A stretch of 64,000 nt of DNA from an uncultured Methylibium sp. Its GTDB lineage: Bacteria > Pseudomonadota > Gammaproteobacteria > Burkholderiales > Burkholderiaceae_C. The position numbers were made by a program, and so were the translations under genes. The stretch spans positions 77,546 to 141,545 of the forward strand of contig NZ_CADEFR010000001.1 of the NCBI RefSeq assembly GCF_902826655.1, given 5' to 3'. The notes beneath the pieces are model-generated. The model had not been told where the DNA came from. It was given only the letters and a program-made list of their open reading frames with translations, and made no database searches. The first letter of the stretch is position 1, and each line of letters opens with the position of its first letter. Shown in pieces: positions 27,982 to 36,850 of the stretch.

Positions 27982-29978
27982 ACGTCCACCTCGATCGTGT
28001 CGCCGTGGATTTCCATCAGCTCGCGCCGCGCCGCCGCTTCGCCCTTGCCCATCAGCTTGTTGAACGAGCCTTCGGTCGCGGCGATATCGACCTGGCCCCA
28101 GGCCACGGGCAGCAGCCGGCGGGTGTCCGGGTTGAGCGTCGTGTCCCACAGCTGCTCGGCGCTCATCTCGCCCAGGCCCTTGAAGCGGCTGATGGTCCAG
28201 GCGTTCTCGCGCGCGCCTTCCTTGCGCAGCTTGTCGAGGATGGCGGTCAGCTCGCCGTCGTCCAGCGCGTAGAGCTTGGCCGCGGGCTTCTTGCCGCGCG
28301 CCGGCGCGTCGACGCGGAACAGCGGCGGTCGCGCGACGTGGATGTGGCCGCGCTCGATCAGCCTGGGGAAATGGCGGAAGAACAGCGTCAGCAGCAGCAC
28401 CTGGATGTGCGAGCCGTCGACGTCGGCATCGCTCAGGATGCAGACCTTGCCGTAGCGCAGGCCGCTCAGGTCGGGTTCGTCGGCCGCGCCGTGCGGATCG
28501 ACGCCGATCGCCACCGAGATGTCGTGGATCTCGTTGTTGGCGAACAGCCGGTCGCGCTCGACCTCCCAGGAGTTGAGCAGCTTGCCGCGCAGCGGCAGGA
28601 TGGCCTGGGTCTCCTTGTCGCGGCCCATCTTGGCACTGCCGCCGGCCGAGTCGCCTTCGACGAGGAACAGCTCGTTGAGTCCGAGGTCGCGGCTCTCGCA
28701 GTCGGTCAGCTTGCCGGGGAGCACGGCCACGCCGGAGCCCTTGCGCTTCTCGACCTTCTGGCCGGCGCGCTGGCGCGCCTGCGCCTGGCGGATCACCAGT
28801 TCGGCGAGCCTGCGGCCATGCTCGACATGCTGGCTGAGCCACAGCTCGAAGGCCGGACGCGTGTAGGTCGAGACCAGCCGCAGGGCGTCGCGCGAGTTGA
28901 GGCGCTCCTTGGTCTGGCCCTGGAACTGCGGGTCCAGGACCTTGGCGCTCAGGACGAAGTTCGCGCGCGAGAACACGTCGTCGGGCATCAGCTTCACGCC
29001 CTTGGGCAGCAGGCTGTGCAGGTCGATGAAGCCCTTGATGGCCTGGAACAGGCCATCCTTCAGGCCGGACTCGTGGGTGCCACCGGCCACCGTGGGGATC
29101 AGGTTGACGTAGCTCTCGCGGACCGCGTTGCCGTCCTCGGTGAAGGCCACGCACCAGGCGGCGCCTTCGCCTTCGGCGAAGTTCTCGGTCTCGCCCTCTT
29201 CCGCGTAGTGCGCGCCCTCGAAGAGCGGAATCACCGGATCGGCCACCAGCGTCTGCATCAGGTAGTCGCGCAGGCCGCCTTCGTAGCGCCAGGTCTGCCG
29301 CTCTTCTTCATGACGACCGGTCTTCTCGTGCGTCAGCGTCACCGTGACGCCGGGCATCAGCACGGCCTTGCTGCGCAGCAGGTGCACGAGTTCGGCCTTC
29401 GGCAGGTCGGCGCTCTCGAAGTATTTCGCGTCGGGCCAGACGCGCACCGTCGTGCCCTGCGCACGATCGTCGGCGCGCGCCTTGCGGGTGGCGACCGGCT
29501 CGACCACGTCGCCGCCGGAGAAGGCGATGCTCGCGACCTTGCCGTCGCGGTAGACGGTGACGGCGAGCCGCGTCGACAGCGCATTGGTGACGCTGACGCC
29601 CACGCCGTGCAGACCCCCCGAGAAGCTGTAGGCACCGCCCGCACCCTTGTCGAACTTGCCGCCGGCATGCAGGCGCGTGAAGACGATCTCGACGACCGGC
29701 AGCTTCTCGTCCGGGTGCAGGCCGTAGGGGATGCCGCGACCGTCGTCCTCGACGCTGATCGAGCCGTCGGCGTGCAGGGTCAGTGCGATGCGGGCGCCGT
29801 GGCCCGCCAGCGCCTCGTCGGCGGCGTTGTCGATCACCTCCTGCACGATGTGCAGCGGGTTGTCGGTGCGGGTGTACATGCCAGGACGCTGCTTCACGGG
29901 CTCCAGGCCCTTGAGCACGCGGATCGAGGCTTCGCCGTAGCGGCCGGGTGAGCTTGTCTTGCTGGCTTTGGTGGACAT
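27978..29978 (-). CDS. parE: DNA topoisomerase IV subunit B
   Basis: This 666-residue ATPase subunit has the GHKL motifs (EVIDNAADEALAG, VEDDGRGIP, GGLHGVGVSVTNALS) and the TOPRIM motifs (LFLVEGDSAGGSAKMGRD, ILSDADVDGSHI). Length and the ending GDTIEVDV fit ParE rather than GyrB. It is the first gene of a parE-GNAT-parC operon. A TAGAAT hexamer ends 10 nt before the ATG, leaving a leader of only about 3 nt. Confidence 0.95.
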   Translation of the reverse strand: MSTKASKTSSPGRYGEASIRVLKGLEPVKQRPGMYTRTDNPLHIVQEVIDNAADEALAGHGARIALTLHADGSISVEDDGRGIPYGLHPDEKLPVVEIVFTRLHAGGKFDKGAGGAYSFSGGLHGVGVSVTNALSTRLAVTVYRDGKVASIAFSGGDVVEPVATRKARADDRAQGTTVRVWPDAKYFESADLPKAELVHLLRSKAVLMPGVTVTLTHEKTGRHEEERQTWRYEGGLRDYLMQTLVADPVIPLFEGAHYAEEGETENFAEGEGAAWCVAFTEDGNAVRESYVNLIPTVAGGTHESGLKDGLFQAIKGFIDLHSLLPKGVKLMPDDVFSRANFVLSAKVLDPQFQGQTKERLNSRDALRLVSTYTRPAFELWLSQHVEHGRRLAELVIRQAQARQRAGQKVEKRKGSGVAVLPGKLTDCESRDLGLNELFLVEGDSAGGSAKMGRDKETQAILPLRGKLLNSWEVERDRLFANNEIHDISVAIGVDPHGAADEPDLSGLRYGKVCILSDADVDGSHIQVLLLTLFFRHFPRLIERGHIHVARPPLFRVDAPARGKKPAAKLYALDDGELTAILDKLRKEGARENAWTISRFKGLGEMSAEQLWDTTLNPDTRRLLPVAWGQVDIAATEGSFNKLMGKGEAAARRELMEIHGDTIEVDV

Positions 29979-29988
29979 GTTGCCGGGG

Positions 29989-29994
29989 ATTCTA
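29989..29994 (-). promoter_or_regulatory. Candidate -10 hexamer (TAGAAT) of parE
   Basis: On the minus strand TAGAAT ends 10 nt before the parE ATG, and no Shine-Dalgarno sequence is visible in the short gap. Confidence 0.4.
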
Positions 29995-30058
29995 GGGACG
30001 CCCCCGTGACGCTCCGGGCCGGGTCGCGCGGTCGACAGCAGGATTCACGGCCTTTGGC

Positions 30059-30064
30059 TACAGT
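30059..30064 (+). promoter_or_regulatory. Candidate -10 hexamer (TACAGT) of the MFS transporter gene
   Basis: TACAGT ends 8 nt before the ATG at 30073. No -35 at the usual distance and no Shine-Dalgarno sequence are seen. Confidence 0.35.
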
Positions 30065-30072
30065 GACCGGCG

Positions 30073-31293
30073 ATGAACACTGCCTCCCCGCCCAAGACCT
30101 TGTCGATGACCCAGGTGCTGATCTGCGGCGCCGCGATCGTCACCCTGTCGATGGGCATCCGCCACGGCTTCGGCCTGTGGCTGCAGCCGGTCACGATGGA
30201 CCGCGGCTGGACCCGCGAGACCTTCGCCTTCGCGCTGGCGGTGCAGAACCTGATGTGGGGCATCGCCGGGCCCTTTGCCGGCATGCTGGCCGACCGCTAC
30301 GGAGCCTTCAAGGTGCTGCTCGCGGCGTCGGTGATGTACGCGCTGGGCCTGGTCGGCATGGCGCTGGCGACCTCGGGACTGGCCTTCACCGGCAGCGCCG
30401 GGCTGCTGATCGGCATGTCGCAGGCCGGCTGCACCTACGCCATCGTGTACGGCGTGATCGGCCGCAACGTCGCGCCCGAGAAGCGCTCCTGGGCCATGGG
30501 CATCACGGCTGCGGCCGGGTCCTTCGGGCAGTTCCTGATGGTGCCGGTCGAGAACTGGCTGATCGCCAGCTTCGGCTGGCAGCAGGCGCTGATCCTGCTG
30601 GGCTGTGCGGCGCTGGCGATGATGCCGCTGGCCCTCGGCCTGAAGGAAGCGCCGTTCGCCACGACGAGCGCCGGCCACCAGCAGAGCATCGGGCAGGCGG
30701 TGCGCGAGGCCTTCGCCTACCGCAGCTTCCAGCTGCTGATGGCGGGCTACTTCGTCTGCGGCTTCCAGGTCGTCTTCATCGGCGTCCACATGCCGAGCTA
30801 CCTGAAGGACCAGGGCCTGGGCCCGGAGGTGGCGACGACCGCGCTGGCGCTGATCGGCCTGTTCAACGTGTTCGGCACCTATGCCGCCGGCGTGCTGGGT
30901 CAGAAGCTGGCCAAGCGCCACATCCTCGCGGCGATCTACGCGCTGCGCTCGGTCGCGATCGTCGCCTTCCTGGTGCTGCCGCTGACGCCGATGTCGGTGT
31001 ACGTGTTCTCGTCGGTGATGGGCGTGCTGTGGCTGTCGACCATCCCGCCGACCAACGCGGTGGTGGCGCAGATCTTCGGCGTCAAGCACTTCTCGATGCT
31101 GGGCGGCTTCGTCTTCTTCTCGCACCAGATCGGCAGCTTCCTCGGCGTGTGGCTGGGCGGCAAGCTCTACGACAGCACCGGCAGCTACGACGTGGTCTGG
31201 TGGATCGCCGTGGCGCTGGGCGTGTTTGCCGCCCTCGTCAACCTGCCGGTGCGGGAAACCGCGATCCAGCGGCCGCTGCCGGCCGCGGCATGA
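30073..31293 (+). CDS. Major facilitator superfamily transporter
   Basis: This 406-residue protein has twelve likely membrane segments. The first cytoplasmic loop motif is MLADRYGAFKVLL, and the equivalent in the second half is GVLGQKLAKRHILA. The N-terminal IRHGFGLWLQPVTMDRGWTRETFAFA resembles MFS proteins of the monocarboxylate/oxalate-antiporter-like group often seen in Burkholderiales. The substrate cannot be read from the sequence. A tiny membrane protein gene and an SDR gene follow on the same strand. Confidence 0.88.
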   Translation: MNTASPPKTLSMTQVLICGAAIVTLSMGIRHGFGLWLQPVTMDRGWTRETFAFALAVQNLMWGIAGPFAGMLADRYGAFKVLLAASVMYALGLVGMALATSGLAFTGSAGLLIGMSQAGCTYAIVYGVIGRNVAPEKRSWAMGITAAAGSFGQFLMVPVENWLIASFGWQQALILLGCAALAMMPLALGLKEAPFATTSAGHQQSIGQAVREAFAYRSFQLLMAGYFVCGFQVVFIGVHMPSYLKDQGLGPEVATTALALIGLFNVFGTYAAGVLGQKLAKRHILAAIYALRSVAIVAFLVLPLTPMSVYVFSSVMGVLWLSTIPPTNAVVAQIFGVKHFSMLGGFVFFSHQIGSFLGVWLGGKLYDSTGSYDVVWWIAVALGVFAALVNLPVRETAIQRPLPAAA

Positions 31294-31300
31294 TCGGGCC

Positions 31301-31435
31301 ATGGTCCTTCCGTCGACGCTCAAGCGCGCGCTGCTGTGGTTCGCGGCAGGTCTGGCGCTGAGCCTGGTCTTCTTCAGCTACCTGCAGCCGGACCTGATGG
31401 TGGACCTGGCGAACCGCGTGTGGAGCTGTTTCTAG
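31301..31435 (+). CDS. 44-residue single-pass membrane protein
   Basis: The peptide starts MVLPSTLKRALLWFAAGLAL, continues SLVFFSYLQPDL and ends MVDLANRVWSCF. It has one hydrophobic helix at about residues 11-28 and a short amphipathic tail. It begins 7 bp after the MFS stop, and its stop lies 1 bp before the GTG of the SDR gene, a tight spacing that favours a real gene. No family function is known to me. Confidence 0.6.
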   Translation: MVLPSTLKRALLWFAAGLALSLVFFSYLQPDLMVDLANRVWSCF

Positions 31436-31436
31436 C

Positions 31437-32243
31437 GTGACGGCGCAGGTCATCGTCATCACCGGCGCCTCGGATGGCATCGGCGCCGAGATGGCGCGCC
31501 AGCTGGCGGCGCGCGACGGCACCCGGCTGGCGCTGGTGCTGGCCGCGCGCGGCGAGGACAAGCTCGCGCAGGTGGCTGCGCAGTGCGCCGCGCACGGCAG
31601 CCAGGTGCTGGTGCGCCGCTGCGACGTGTCGGTCCGGGCCGACTGCGAGGCCCTGGTCGCCGCGGCGGTCGAACGCTTCGGCCGCATCGACACGCTCGTC
31701 AACAACGCCGGCATGTCGGCCCACGCGCTGCTCGAGGACACGCCCGACCTGGCCTGGACCGAGCAGCTGATGCGCATCAATCACTGGGGCAGCGTCTGGT
31801 GCACCCACGCCGCGCTGCCGCACCTGAAGGGCAGCCGCGGCCGCATCGTCGCGGTGTCCAGCCTGGCCGGGCTGGTGGGCGTGCCGGCACGCACCGCCTA
31901 CTGCGCCAGCAAGTTCGCGATGACCGGCTTCTTCGAGGCCCTGAGGACCGAGCTCGACCCGCAGGGCGTCAGCGTGACGATCGCCTACCCCGGTGTGGTC
32001 GCGACCGAGATCCGCCGCCGCGGCTACGACGCCGCCGGCCAGCCGGCCGGCCGCAGCGGGCTGGACGAGCGCGACGCGATGCCGGTCGACGAATGCGCGC
32101 GCCTCATCGTCGACGGCATGGACCGGCGCCGCCGCGACGTGGTGATGAGCACCAAGGGCAAGCTCGGCCGCTGGCTGAAGCTGATCGCGCCGTCACGGGT
32201 GGACGCGATGGCGCGCGCCGCGCTGAACCGCGACGCCGCATGA
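31437..32243 (+). CDS. Short-chain dehydrogenase/reductase
   Basis: This 268-residue SDR has the cofactor motif [17 protein letters not shown], the structural NNAG, the catalytic Ser in VAVSSLAGL and the YxxxK motif in [15 protein letters not shown]. The arginine-rich segment after beta-3 ([11 protein letters not shown]) suggests NADP preference, but this is weak. It starts with GTG 1 bp after the small membrane protein stop. Its 3' end overlaps the methyltransferase start (ATGA). Confidence 0.9.
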   Translation: MTAQVIVITGASDGIGAEMARQLAARDGTRLALVLAARGEDKLAQVAAQCAAHGSQVLVRRCDVSVRADCEALVAAAVERFGRIDTLVNNAGMSAHALLEDTPDLAWTEQLMRINHWGSVWCTHAALPHLKGSRGRIVAVSSLAGLVGVPARTAYCASKFAMTGFFEALRTELDPQGVSVTIAYPGVVATEIRRRGYDAAGQPAGRSGLDERDAMPVDECARLIVDGMDRRRRDVVMSTKGKLGRWLKLIAPSRVDAMARAALNRDAA

Positions 32244-32806
32244 CGCCCGCGCATGCCGGGCAGGATCCGTCGCCCTGGGTCCGGCGCTGGGCGGCGCTGC
32301 TGCCGCGCGCGGCCAGCGTGCTGGACGTCGCCTGCGGCTCGGGCCGGCACCTGCGCTGGCTGGCCAGCCTGGGCCATCGCGTGACCGGCGTCGACCGCGA
32401 CGCTGCGGCACTCGCCGCGCTGCAGGGCCAGGGCGAGCTGATCGTCGCCGACATCGAGGCCGGCGCTTGGCCGCTGGCCGGTCGACGCTTCGATGCGGTC
32501 GTCGTCACCCACTACCTGTGGCGGCCGCTGATGCCGACGATCGTCGCCAGCGTCGCGCCCGGCGGACTGCTGGTCTACGAAACCTTCGCCGCCGGCAACG
32601 CCAGCGTCGGCAAGCCGTCGAACCCGCACTTCCTGCTGCGCCCCGGCGAACTGCTGGACGCGGTGCGCGGCGACCCGGCCGGCGACTGGCGCGTGCTGGG
32701 CTACGAGGACGGTTTCCTCGACGCGCCGCCGCGCTTCGTGCAGCGCATCGCCGCCGTGCGCGAGGCCCTGTCGGCCGACGCCGCACCACCGCGTTATCCC
32801 CTGTAG
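32240..32806 (+). CDS. Class I SAM-dependent methyltransferase
   Basis: This 188-residue protein has motif I in [19 protein letters not shown], the acidic ribose-binding residue in [11 protein letters not shown], and motif IV in [13 protein letters not shown]. No substrate-binding insertions are present, so the substrate is unknown; small members of this group include tellurite- and thiol-methyltransferase-like proteins. It overlaps the SDR stop by 4 bp and precedes dapA, which has its own promoter-like sequence. Confidence 0.85.
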   Translation: MTPAHAGQDPSPWVRRWAALLPRAASVLDVACGSGRHLRWLASLGHRVTGVDRDAAALAALQGQGELIVADIEAGAWPLAGRRFDAVVVTHYLWRPLMPTIVASVAPGGLLVYETFAAGNASVGKPSNPHFLLRPGELLDAVRGDPAGDWRVLGYEDGFLDAPPRFVQRIAAVREALSADAAPPRYPL

Positions 32807-32837
32807 CCGCCCCGTCAGGCTGGCCCGGGCGGCTGGC

Positions 32838-32843
32838 TAAAAT
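32838..32843 (+). promoter_or_regulatory. Candidate -10 hexamer (TAAAAT) of dapA
   Basis: TAAAAT in the context GGCTAAAATCGC is a five-of-six match to TATAAT, placed 22 nt before the dapA ATG. This leaves room for a short leader of about 16 nt with a weak AGGAA ribosome binding site. No clear -35 is visible. Confidence 0.45.
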
Positions 32844-32865
32844 CGCCGCTTCTACAGGAACCCCC

Positions 32866-33747
32866 ATGAAGCCCATCATTGGCAGCATCGTCGCGCTCGT
32901 CACGCCGATGCACGAGGACGGCAGCGTCGACTACCCGGCGCTGCGTCGACTGATCGACTGGCATGTCGCCGAGGGCACGGACTGCATCGGCATCGTCGGC
33001 ACGACCGGCGAATCGCCAACGGTCACGCCCGACGAGCACTGCGAGATCATCCGCGCCGCGGTCGAGTACACGGCCGGCCGCGTGCCCGTGATGGCCGGCG
33101 CCGGTGCCAACTCGACCGCCGAGGCCATCGAGCTGAGCCGCTACGCCAAGAAGGTCGGCGCCGACTGCACGCTGCAGGTCGTGCCCTACTACAACAAGCC
33201 CACGCAGGAGGGCCAGTACCGCCACTTCAAGGCCATCGCCGAGGCGGTGGACATCCCGGTGGTGCTCTACAACGTGCCCGGCCGCACGGTGGCCGACATG
33301 CAGCACGAGACCGTGCTGCGGCTGGCCCAGGTGCCCGGCATCGTCGGCATCAAGGAAGCCACCGGCAACATCGATCGCGCGGCCTGGCTGATCAAGGAAG
33401 CCCCGAAGGGCTTTGCGATCTACTCGGGCGACGACCCGACCGCGCTGGCGCTGATGCTGCTGGGCGGCCAGGGCAACGTCAGCGTGACGGCCAACGTCGC
33501 GCCGCGCGCGATGCACGACCTGTGCATGGCCGCCGTGGCGGGCGATGCGCGGCGCGCCGTCGAGATCCACATGCGCCTGCTGCCGCTGCACAAGCAGCTG
33601 TTCTGCGAGCCGAACCCGATCCCCGTCAAGTGGGCGCTGCAGCGCCTGGGCCGCTGCGGCGGTGCCCTGCGGCTGCCGCTGACCCCGCTCGGCGAAGCTC
33701 AGCAGCCCGTGGTCGAGCAGGCGCTGCGCGACGCCGGCCTGCTGTGA
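32866..33747 (+). CDS. dapA: 4-hydroxy-tetrahydrodipicolinate synthase
   Basis: This 293-residue enzyme has the family motifs [10 protein letters not shown], the catalytic Tyr in [11 protein letters not shown] and the Schiff-base Lys in [12 protein letters not shown]. It condenses pyruvate with aspartate semialdehyde in the lysine and diaminopimelate pathway. The length is normal and bamC follows, the usual dapA-bamC order of proteobacteria. Confidence 0.96.
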   Translation: MKPIIGSIVALVTPMHEDGSVDYPALRRLIDWHVAEGTDCIGIVGTTGESPTVTPDEHCEIIRAAVEYTAGRVPVMAGAGANSTAEAIELSRYAKKVGADCTLQVVPYYNKPTQEGQYRHFKAIAEAVDIPVVLYNVPGRTVADMQHETVLRLAQVPGIVGIKEATGNIDRAAWLIKEAPKGFAIYSGDDPTALALMLLGGQGNVSVTANVAPRAMHDLCMAAVAGDARRAVEIHMRLLPLHKQLFCEPNPIPVKWALQRLGRCGGALRLPLTPLGEAQQPVVEQALRDAGLL

Positions 33748-33844
33748 ACCTCCCCCTGAACTCGTCCGGCGCTGCCGCGTCTCACCCGTGCCCCTGCCTG
33801 GCCGCGCTGCGGCCGGCAGCGCCCGACCTTCGGAGTAGCTTCCC

Positions 33845-35014
33845 GTGAATTTCCCGCGTCTTCCCCTTCCGTCCCGCCTGCTGGTGCTGGCCCTGGCCGT
33901 CGGCCTGACCTCCTGTTCGACGGTCAACAACGCGCTCCAGGGCGACAAGGTCGACTACAAGTCCAGCGCCTCGAAGTCCGTGTCGCTCGAGGTGCCGCCC
34001 GACCTGACGCAGCTGGCGCGTGACTCGCGCTACCAGCCGACCGGCGGCACGATCAGCGCCTCGACGCTGCAGCAGGCAGCGCCGGCGGGCGCTGCGGCCG
34101 CGACCGCCGCGCCCGGAGCCGTCACCGTCGCGCCGGCGGTCGTCGGCGACGTGAAGCTCGAGCGTGCCGGCAGCCAGCGCTGGCTGGTGACGAAGCAGAC
34201 GCCGGAACAGCTGTGGCCGCAGCTGCAGGCTTTCTGGGCAGAGCGCGGCTTCCAGCTCGACGTCGAGCAGAAGGACACCGGCCTGATGGAGACCAACTGG
34301 AACGAGAACCGCGCCAAGCTGCCGCAGGACTTCATCCGCAACACGCTGGGCAGGGTGTTTGAGAGCATCTACGACACCGGCGAGCGCGACCGTTTCCGCA
34401 CGCGCATCGAGCGCAGCACTGACGGCGACACCGACATCAACATCAGCCACCGAGGAATGTTCGACTTCTACACGACCGAGCGCAAGCAAAACACCGTCTG
34501 GCAGCCGCGTCCGGCCGATCCGGAACTCGAGGCGGTGATGCTGTCGCGCCTGATGCAGAAGCTCGGCGCCAAGGAAGAGCAGGCGAAGGCCGCCGCCGCT
34601 GCCGCCGCGCAGCCGACGGCCGCCGCCGCGCCTGCCCCCGCCCCGCGCGCGCGCCTGCTGGCCGGCGGGCCGGGCGCCGGCCTGCAGGTGGACGACGGCT
34701 TCGACCGCGCTTGGCGGCGCGTCGGCCTGGCGCTGGACCGCAGCGGCTTCACCGTCGAGGACCGCGACCGCGCCCAGGGCCTGTACTTCGTGCGCTACGT
34801 CGATCCGGCCAAGGCCGGCAAGGAGGAGCCCGGCTTCTTCAGCAAGCTCTTCGGCGCCAAGGAAGATCCGCAGGGCGGCCTGGAGCGCTACCGCATCGCA
34901 CTGAAGACGCAGGCCGACTCGACCGTCGTCACCGTGCTCAACAACCAGGGCGCGTCCGAGACCGGCGACGCGGCCAAGCGCATCCTCGACCTGCTGGTCA
35001 CCGACCTGAAGTGA
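33845..35014 (+). CDS. bamC: Outer membrane assembly lipoprotein BamC
   Basis: This 389-residue lipoprotein has a signal peptide ending in the lipobox LTSC (Cys24) and the conserved unstructured start (VDYKSS, LEVPPDLTQL) that binds BamD in relatives. Two helix-grip domains follow, separated by an Ala/Pro-rich linker near residue 245. It starts with GTG. BamC is an accessory part of the beta-barrel assembly complex at the outer membrane. The dapA-bamC order supports the call. Confidence 0.93.
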   Translation: MNFPRLPLPSRLLVLALAVGLTSCSTVNNALQGDKVDYKSSASKSVSLEVPPDLTQLARDSRYQPTGGTISASTLQQAAPAGAAAATAAPGAVTVAPAVVGDVKLERAGSQRWLVTKQTPEQLWPQLQAFWAERGFQLDVEQKDTGLMETNWNENRAKLPQDFIRNTLGRVFESIYDTGERDRFRTRIERSTDGDTDINISHRGMFDFYTTERKQNTVWQPRPADPELEAVMLSRLMQKLGAKEEQAKAAAAAAAQPTAAAAPAPAPRARLLAGGPGAGLQVDDGFDRAWRRVGLALDRSGFTVEDRDRAQGLYFVRYVDPAKAGKEEPGFFSKLFGAKEDPQGGLERYRIALKTQADSTVVTVLNNQGASETGDAAKRILDLLVTDLK

Positions 35015-35036
35015 CGCCGCGCTGAGCGCGCCCGGC

Positions 35037-35816
35037 ATGCGCTTCTGCAGCCTCGGCAGCGGCAGCAGCGGCAACGCGACGCTGGTCGAGGCCCGCGACG
35101 GCGCGCGCACCACGCGCCTGCTGATCGACTGCGGGTTCACGCAGAAGGAGTTCGACGCGCGGCTCGGTCGCATCGGCCTGGACACGGCCGACGTCGACGC
35201 GATCTTCGTGACGCACGAGCACGGCGACCACATCGGCTGCGCCGTGGCGCTGGCGCGCCGGCACCGCATCCCGCTGTGGATGAGCCGCGGCACCTGGCGG
35301 GCGATCGGCGCGCCCGAGTTCGACGACGGCCTGCTGCAGTTCGCGCGCGACGGCGAGAGCATCGAGGTCGGTGCGCTGCAGCTGCAGCCCTACACCGTGC
35401 CGCACGACGCCGCGGAGCCGCTGCAGCTGTGCTGCAGCGACGGCGCGGCGCGCCTGGGTGTGCTGACCGATGCCGGATCGATCACCGGCCACCTGCTGGC
35501 AGCGCTGCAGGACTGCGCGGCCCTGCTGCTGGAGTGCAACCACGACCGAGGCCTGCTCGCCGCATCGAGCTACCCCGCATCGCTGAAGGCCCGCGTCGGC
35601 GGCCGGCTCGGCCATCTGGCCAACGACAGTGCCGCCGAGGTGCTGGCAAGCTGCCGCCACGACGGCCTGCGTCATGTCGTCGCGGCTCATCTGAGCGAAC
35701 AGAACAACCGGCCGGCCCTCGCCGCCGCGGCGCTGGCCGGCGCGCTGGGCACGAGCCCCGACGAGGTGGTCGTCGCGACGGCGCGCAACGGCTTCGCCTG
35801 GCTGTCCCTCGGCTGA
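35037..35816 (+). CDS. MBL-fold metallohydrolase (YycJ/WalJ type)
   Basis: This 259-residue protein starts with the subgroup signature MRFCSLGSGSSGNATLVEA and has the zinc motif THEHGDHIG, with further ligands in LTDAGSIT, LLECNHD and VVAAHLSEQNN. Relatives are exonuclease- or phosphodiesterase-like hydrolases; the role here is unproven. A strong terminator follows 18 bp after the stop. Confidence 0.88.
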   Translation: MRFCSLGSGSSGNATLVEARDGARTTRLLIDCGFTQKEFDARLGRIGLDTADVDAIFVTHEHGDHIGCAVALARRHRIPLWMSRGTWRAIGAPEFDDGLLQFARDGESIEVGALQLQPYTVPHDAAEPLQLCCSDGAARLGVLTDAGSITGHLLAALQDCAALLLECNHDRGLLAASSYPASLKARVGGRLGHLANDSAAEVLASCRHDGLRHVVAAHLSEQNNRPALAAAALAGALGTSPDEVVVATARNGFAWLSLG

Positions 35817-35834
35817 AGCTTCGCGGCGCCCAAG

Positions 35835-35866
35835 GCAGAAGGCCACCCCGAGGGGTGGCCTTCTGC
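35835..35866 (+). terminator. Rho-independent terminator after the MBL hydrolase gene
   Basis: A perfect 15-bp inverted repeat (GCAGAAGGCCACCCC and its complement, separated by GA) is followed by TTTC. It sits between convergent genes and could stop transcription from both sides, though the T-tract is only on the plus strand. Confidence 0.8.
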
Positions 35867-35905
35867 TTTCGATGGCGCAGGGCTCGCGCCCTGTCGCGCT
35901 GCTGC

Positions 35906-36199
35906 TTACTTCTTCGCGGCGTCGATCGCGGCCGAGGCGGCACCGGCGGCAGCCGAGGCGGCATCGGCAGCGGCGGTGGCAGCCGTGGCGGCGGCACCGG
36001 CGGCGGCCGAGGCGGCAGCGTCGGCAGCACCGGCGGCAGCGCCAGCGGCGGCCGAGGCGGCATCACCAGCGGCGGACGCGGCGGTGGCCATGGCGGCCGA
36101 CGCGGCGGCGGCGGCGGGAGCAGCCACTTCTTCCTTCTTGCCGCAGGCGGCGAGGGCGGCGGCGGCGATCAGCGAAGCCAGCAGGAGCGACTTAGTCAT
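35906..36199 (-). CDS. Alanine-rich small lipoprotein
   Basis: This 97-residue protein has a lipoprotein signal ending in LAAC (Cys19), followed by GKKEEV and then about 70 residues made almost only of Ala with Gly, Ser, Thr and Asp (units like DAASAAAGAA), ending IDAAKK. It should form a long amphipathic or coiled helix in the periplasm, loosely like Lpp-type or Ala-rich spacer lipoproteins. AAGGA lies 7 nt before the ATG, supporting translation. The Gly-rich frame on the other strand is a shadow of this repeat. Confidence 0.75.
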   Translation of the reverse strand: MTKSLLLASLIAAAALAACGKKEEVAAPAAAAASAAMATAASAAGDAASAAAGAAAGAADAAASAAAGAAATAATAAADAASAAAGAASAAIDAAKK

Positions 36200-36343
36200 C
36201 TTGAGATCCTTGTGAACGGAGGGTGGCAAACATACCGGTAGTTGGCAGAACCCGCGCGTGCGCGCCGAGTTCCGTACAAGACCAGGACCGCTCGAGCAGT
36301 CCTATGCCTAGCCCGGCATTCTAGCCGTACCCCGGGCATACCC

Positions 36344-36850
36344 TCATAGGCCGAGAGTCGTGACGGGAAAGCCTTCCTCCGAGCGTTGCGACAACGCATC
36401 GACCAGCTCCCGGCACCGCAGCAGGTCGGCCGGTTCGCGCAGCACGCGACCGCGATGGCGCTCGCGGTCGAACAGCCGCACCGCCACCCGGTCCGGCACG
36501 AACAGCAGGCAGGGCAGCTGCGCCACGAACTCCTCCTGCACGACGAGGCACTGCACGACGTGCGACCACTGCTGGCGCCAGGCGATCCAGCGCGGGAAGC
36601 GCTGCGGGAACAGTGCGTAGTCGGCCGCCAGCAGCGTGAGGCGCCGGCGCGAGCTGGCCCAGCGCGCGAGCGCGTCGACCACCGCCGGCTGGCCGAGCGG
36701 CCAGGCGTCGAAGTCGAGGTCCGCCATCCACAGCTGCGGGACGCCGGCTGCAGCCCCATCCTCCAGGGCGGCCAGCACCTCGCGCTGGAAGTCCTTGCGG
36801 CCCTCGATCGGCGTCACTGGCTCGGGCCGGTTCGCGTCGTCATCAGTCAT
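36344..36850 (-). CDS. Conserved-looking hypothetical protein coupled to the ribosomal oxygenase
   Basis: This 168-residue protein contains a central stretch LWMADLDFDAWPLGQPAVVDALARWA, then RLTLLAADYALFPQRFPRWIAWRQQW and an acidic C-terminal half (RVAVRLFDRERHRG). There is no signal peptide or membrane segment. The start overlaps the roxA-like gene's end by 8 bp, so it is co-translated with it. I do not recognise the family with confidence. Confidence 0.75.
   Translation of the reverse strand: MTDDDANRPEPVTPIEGRKDFQREVLAALEDGAAAGVPQLWMADLDFDAWPLGQPAVVDALARWASSRRRLTLLAADYALFPQRFPRWIAWRQQWSHVVQCLVVQEEFVAQLPCLLFVPDRVAVRLFDRERHRGRVLREPADLLRCRELVDALSQRSEEGFPVTTLGL

Noticed and set aside
33797-33817. 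GGCCGC-GCT-GCGGCC hairpin in the dapA-bamC gap considered as a terminator
   Set aside because: Short stem, no T-tract, and dapA-bamC are usually co-transcribed.
35872-36241. Gly-rich plus-strand frame over the alanine-rich lipoprotein
   Set aside because: It mirrors the GCN repeats of the minus-strand gene; the latter has a lipobox and a ribosome binding site.
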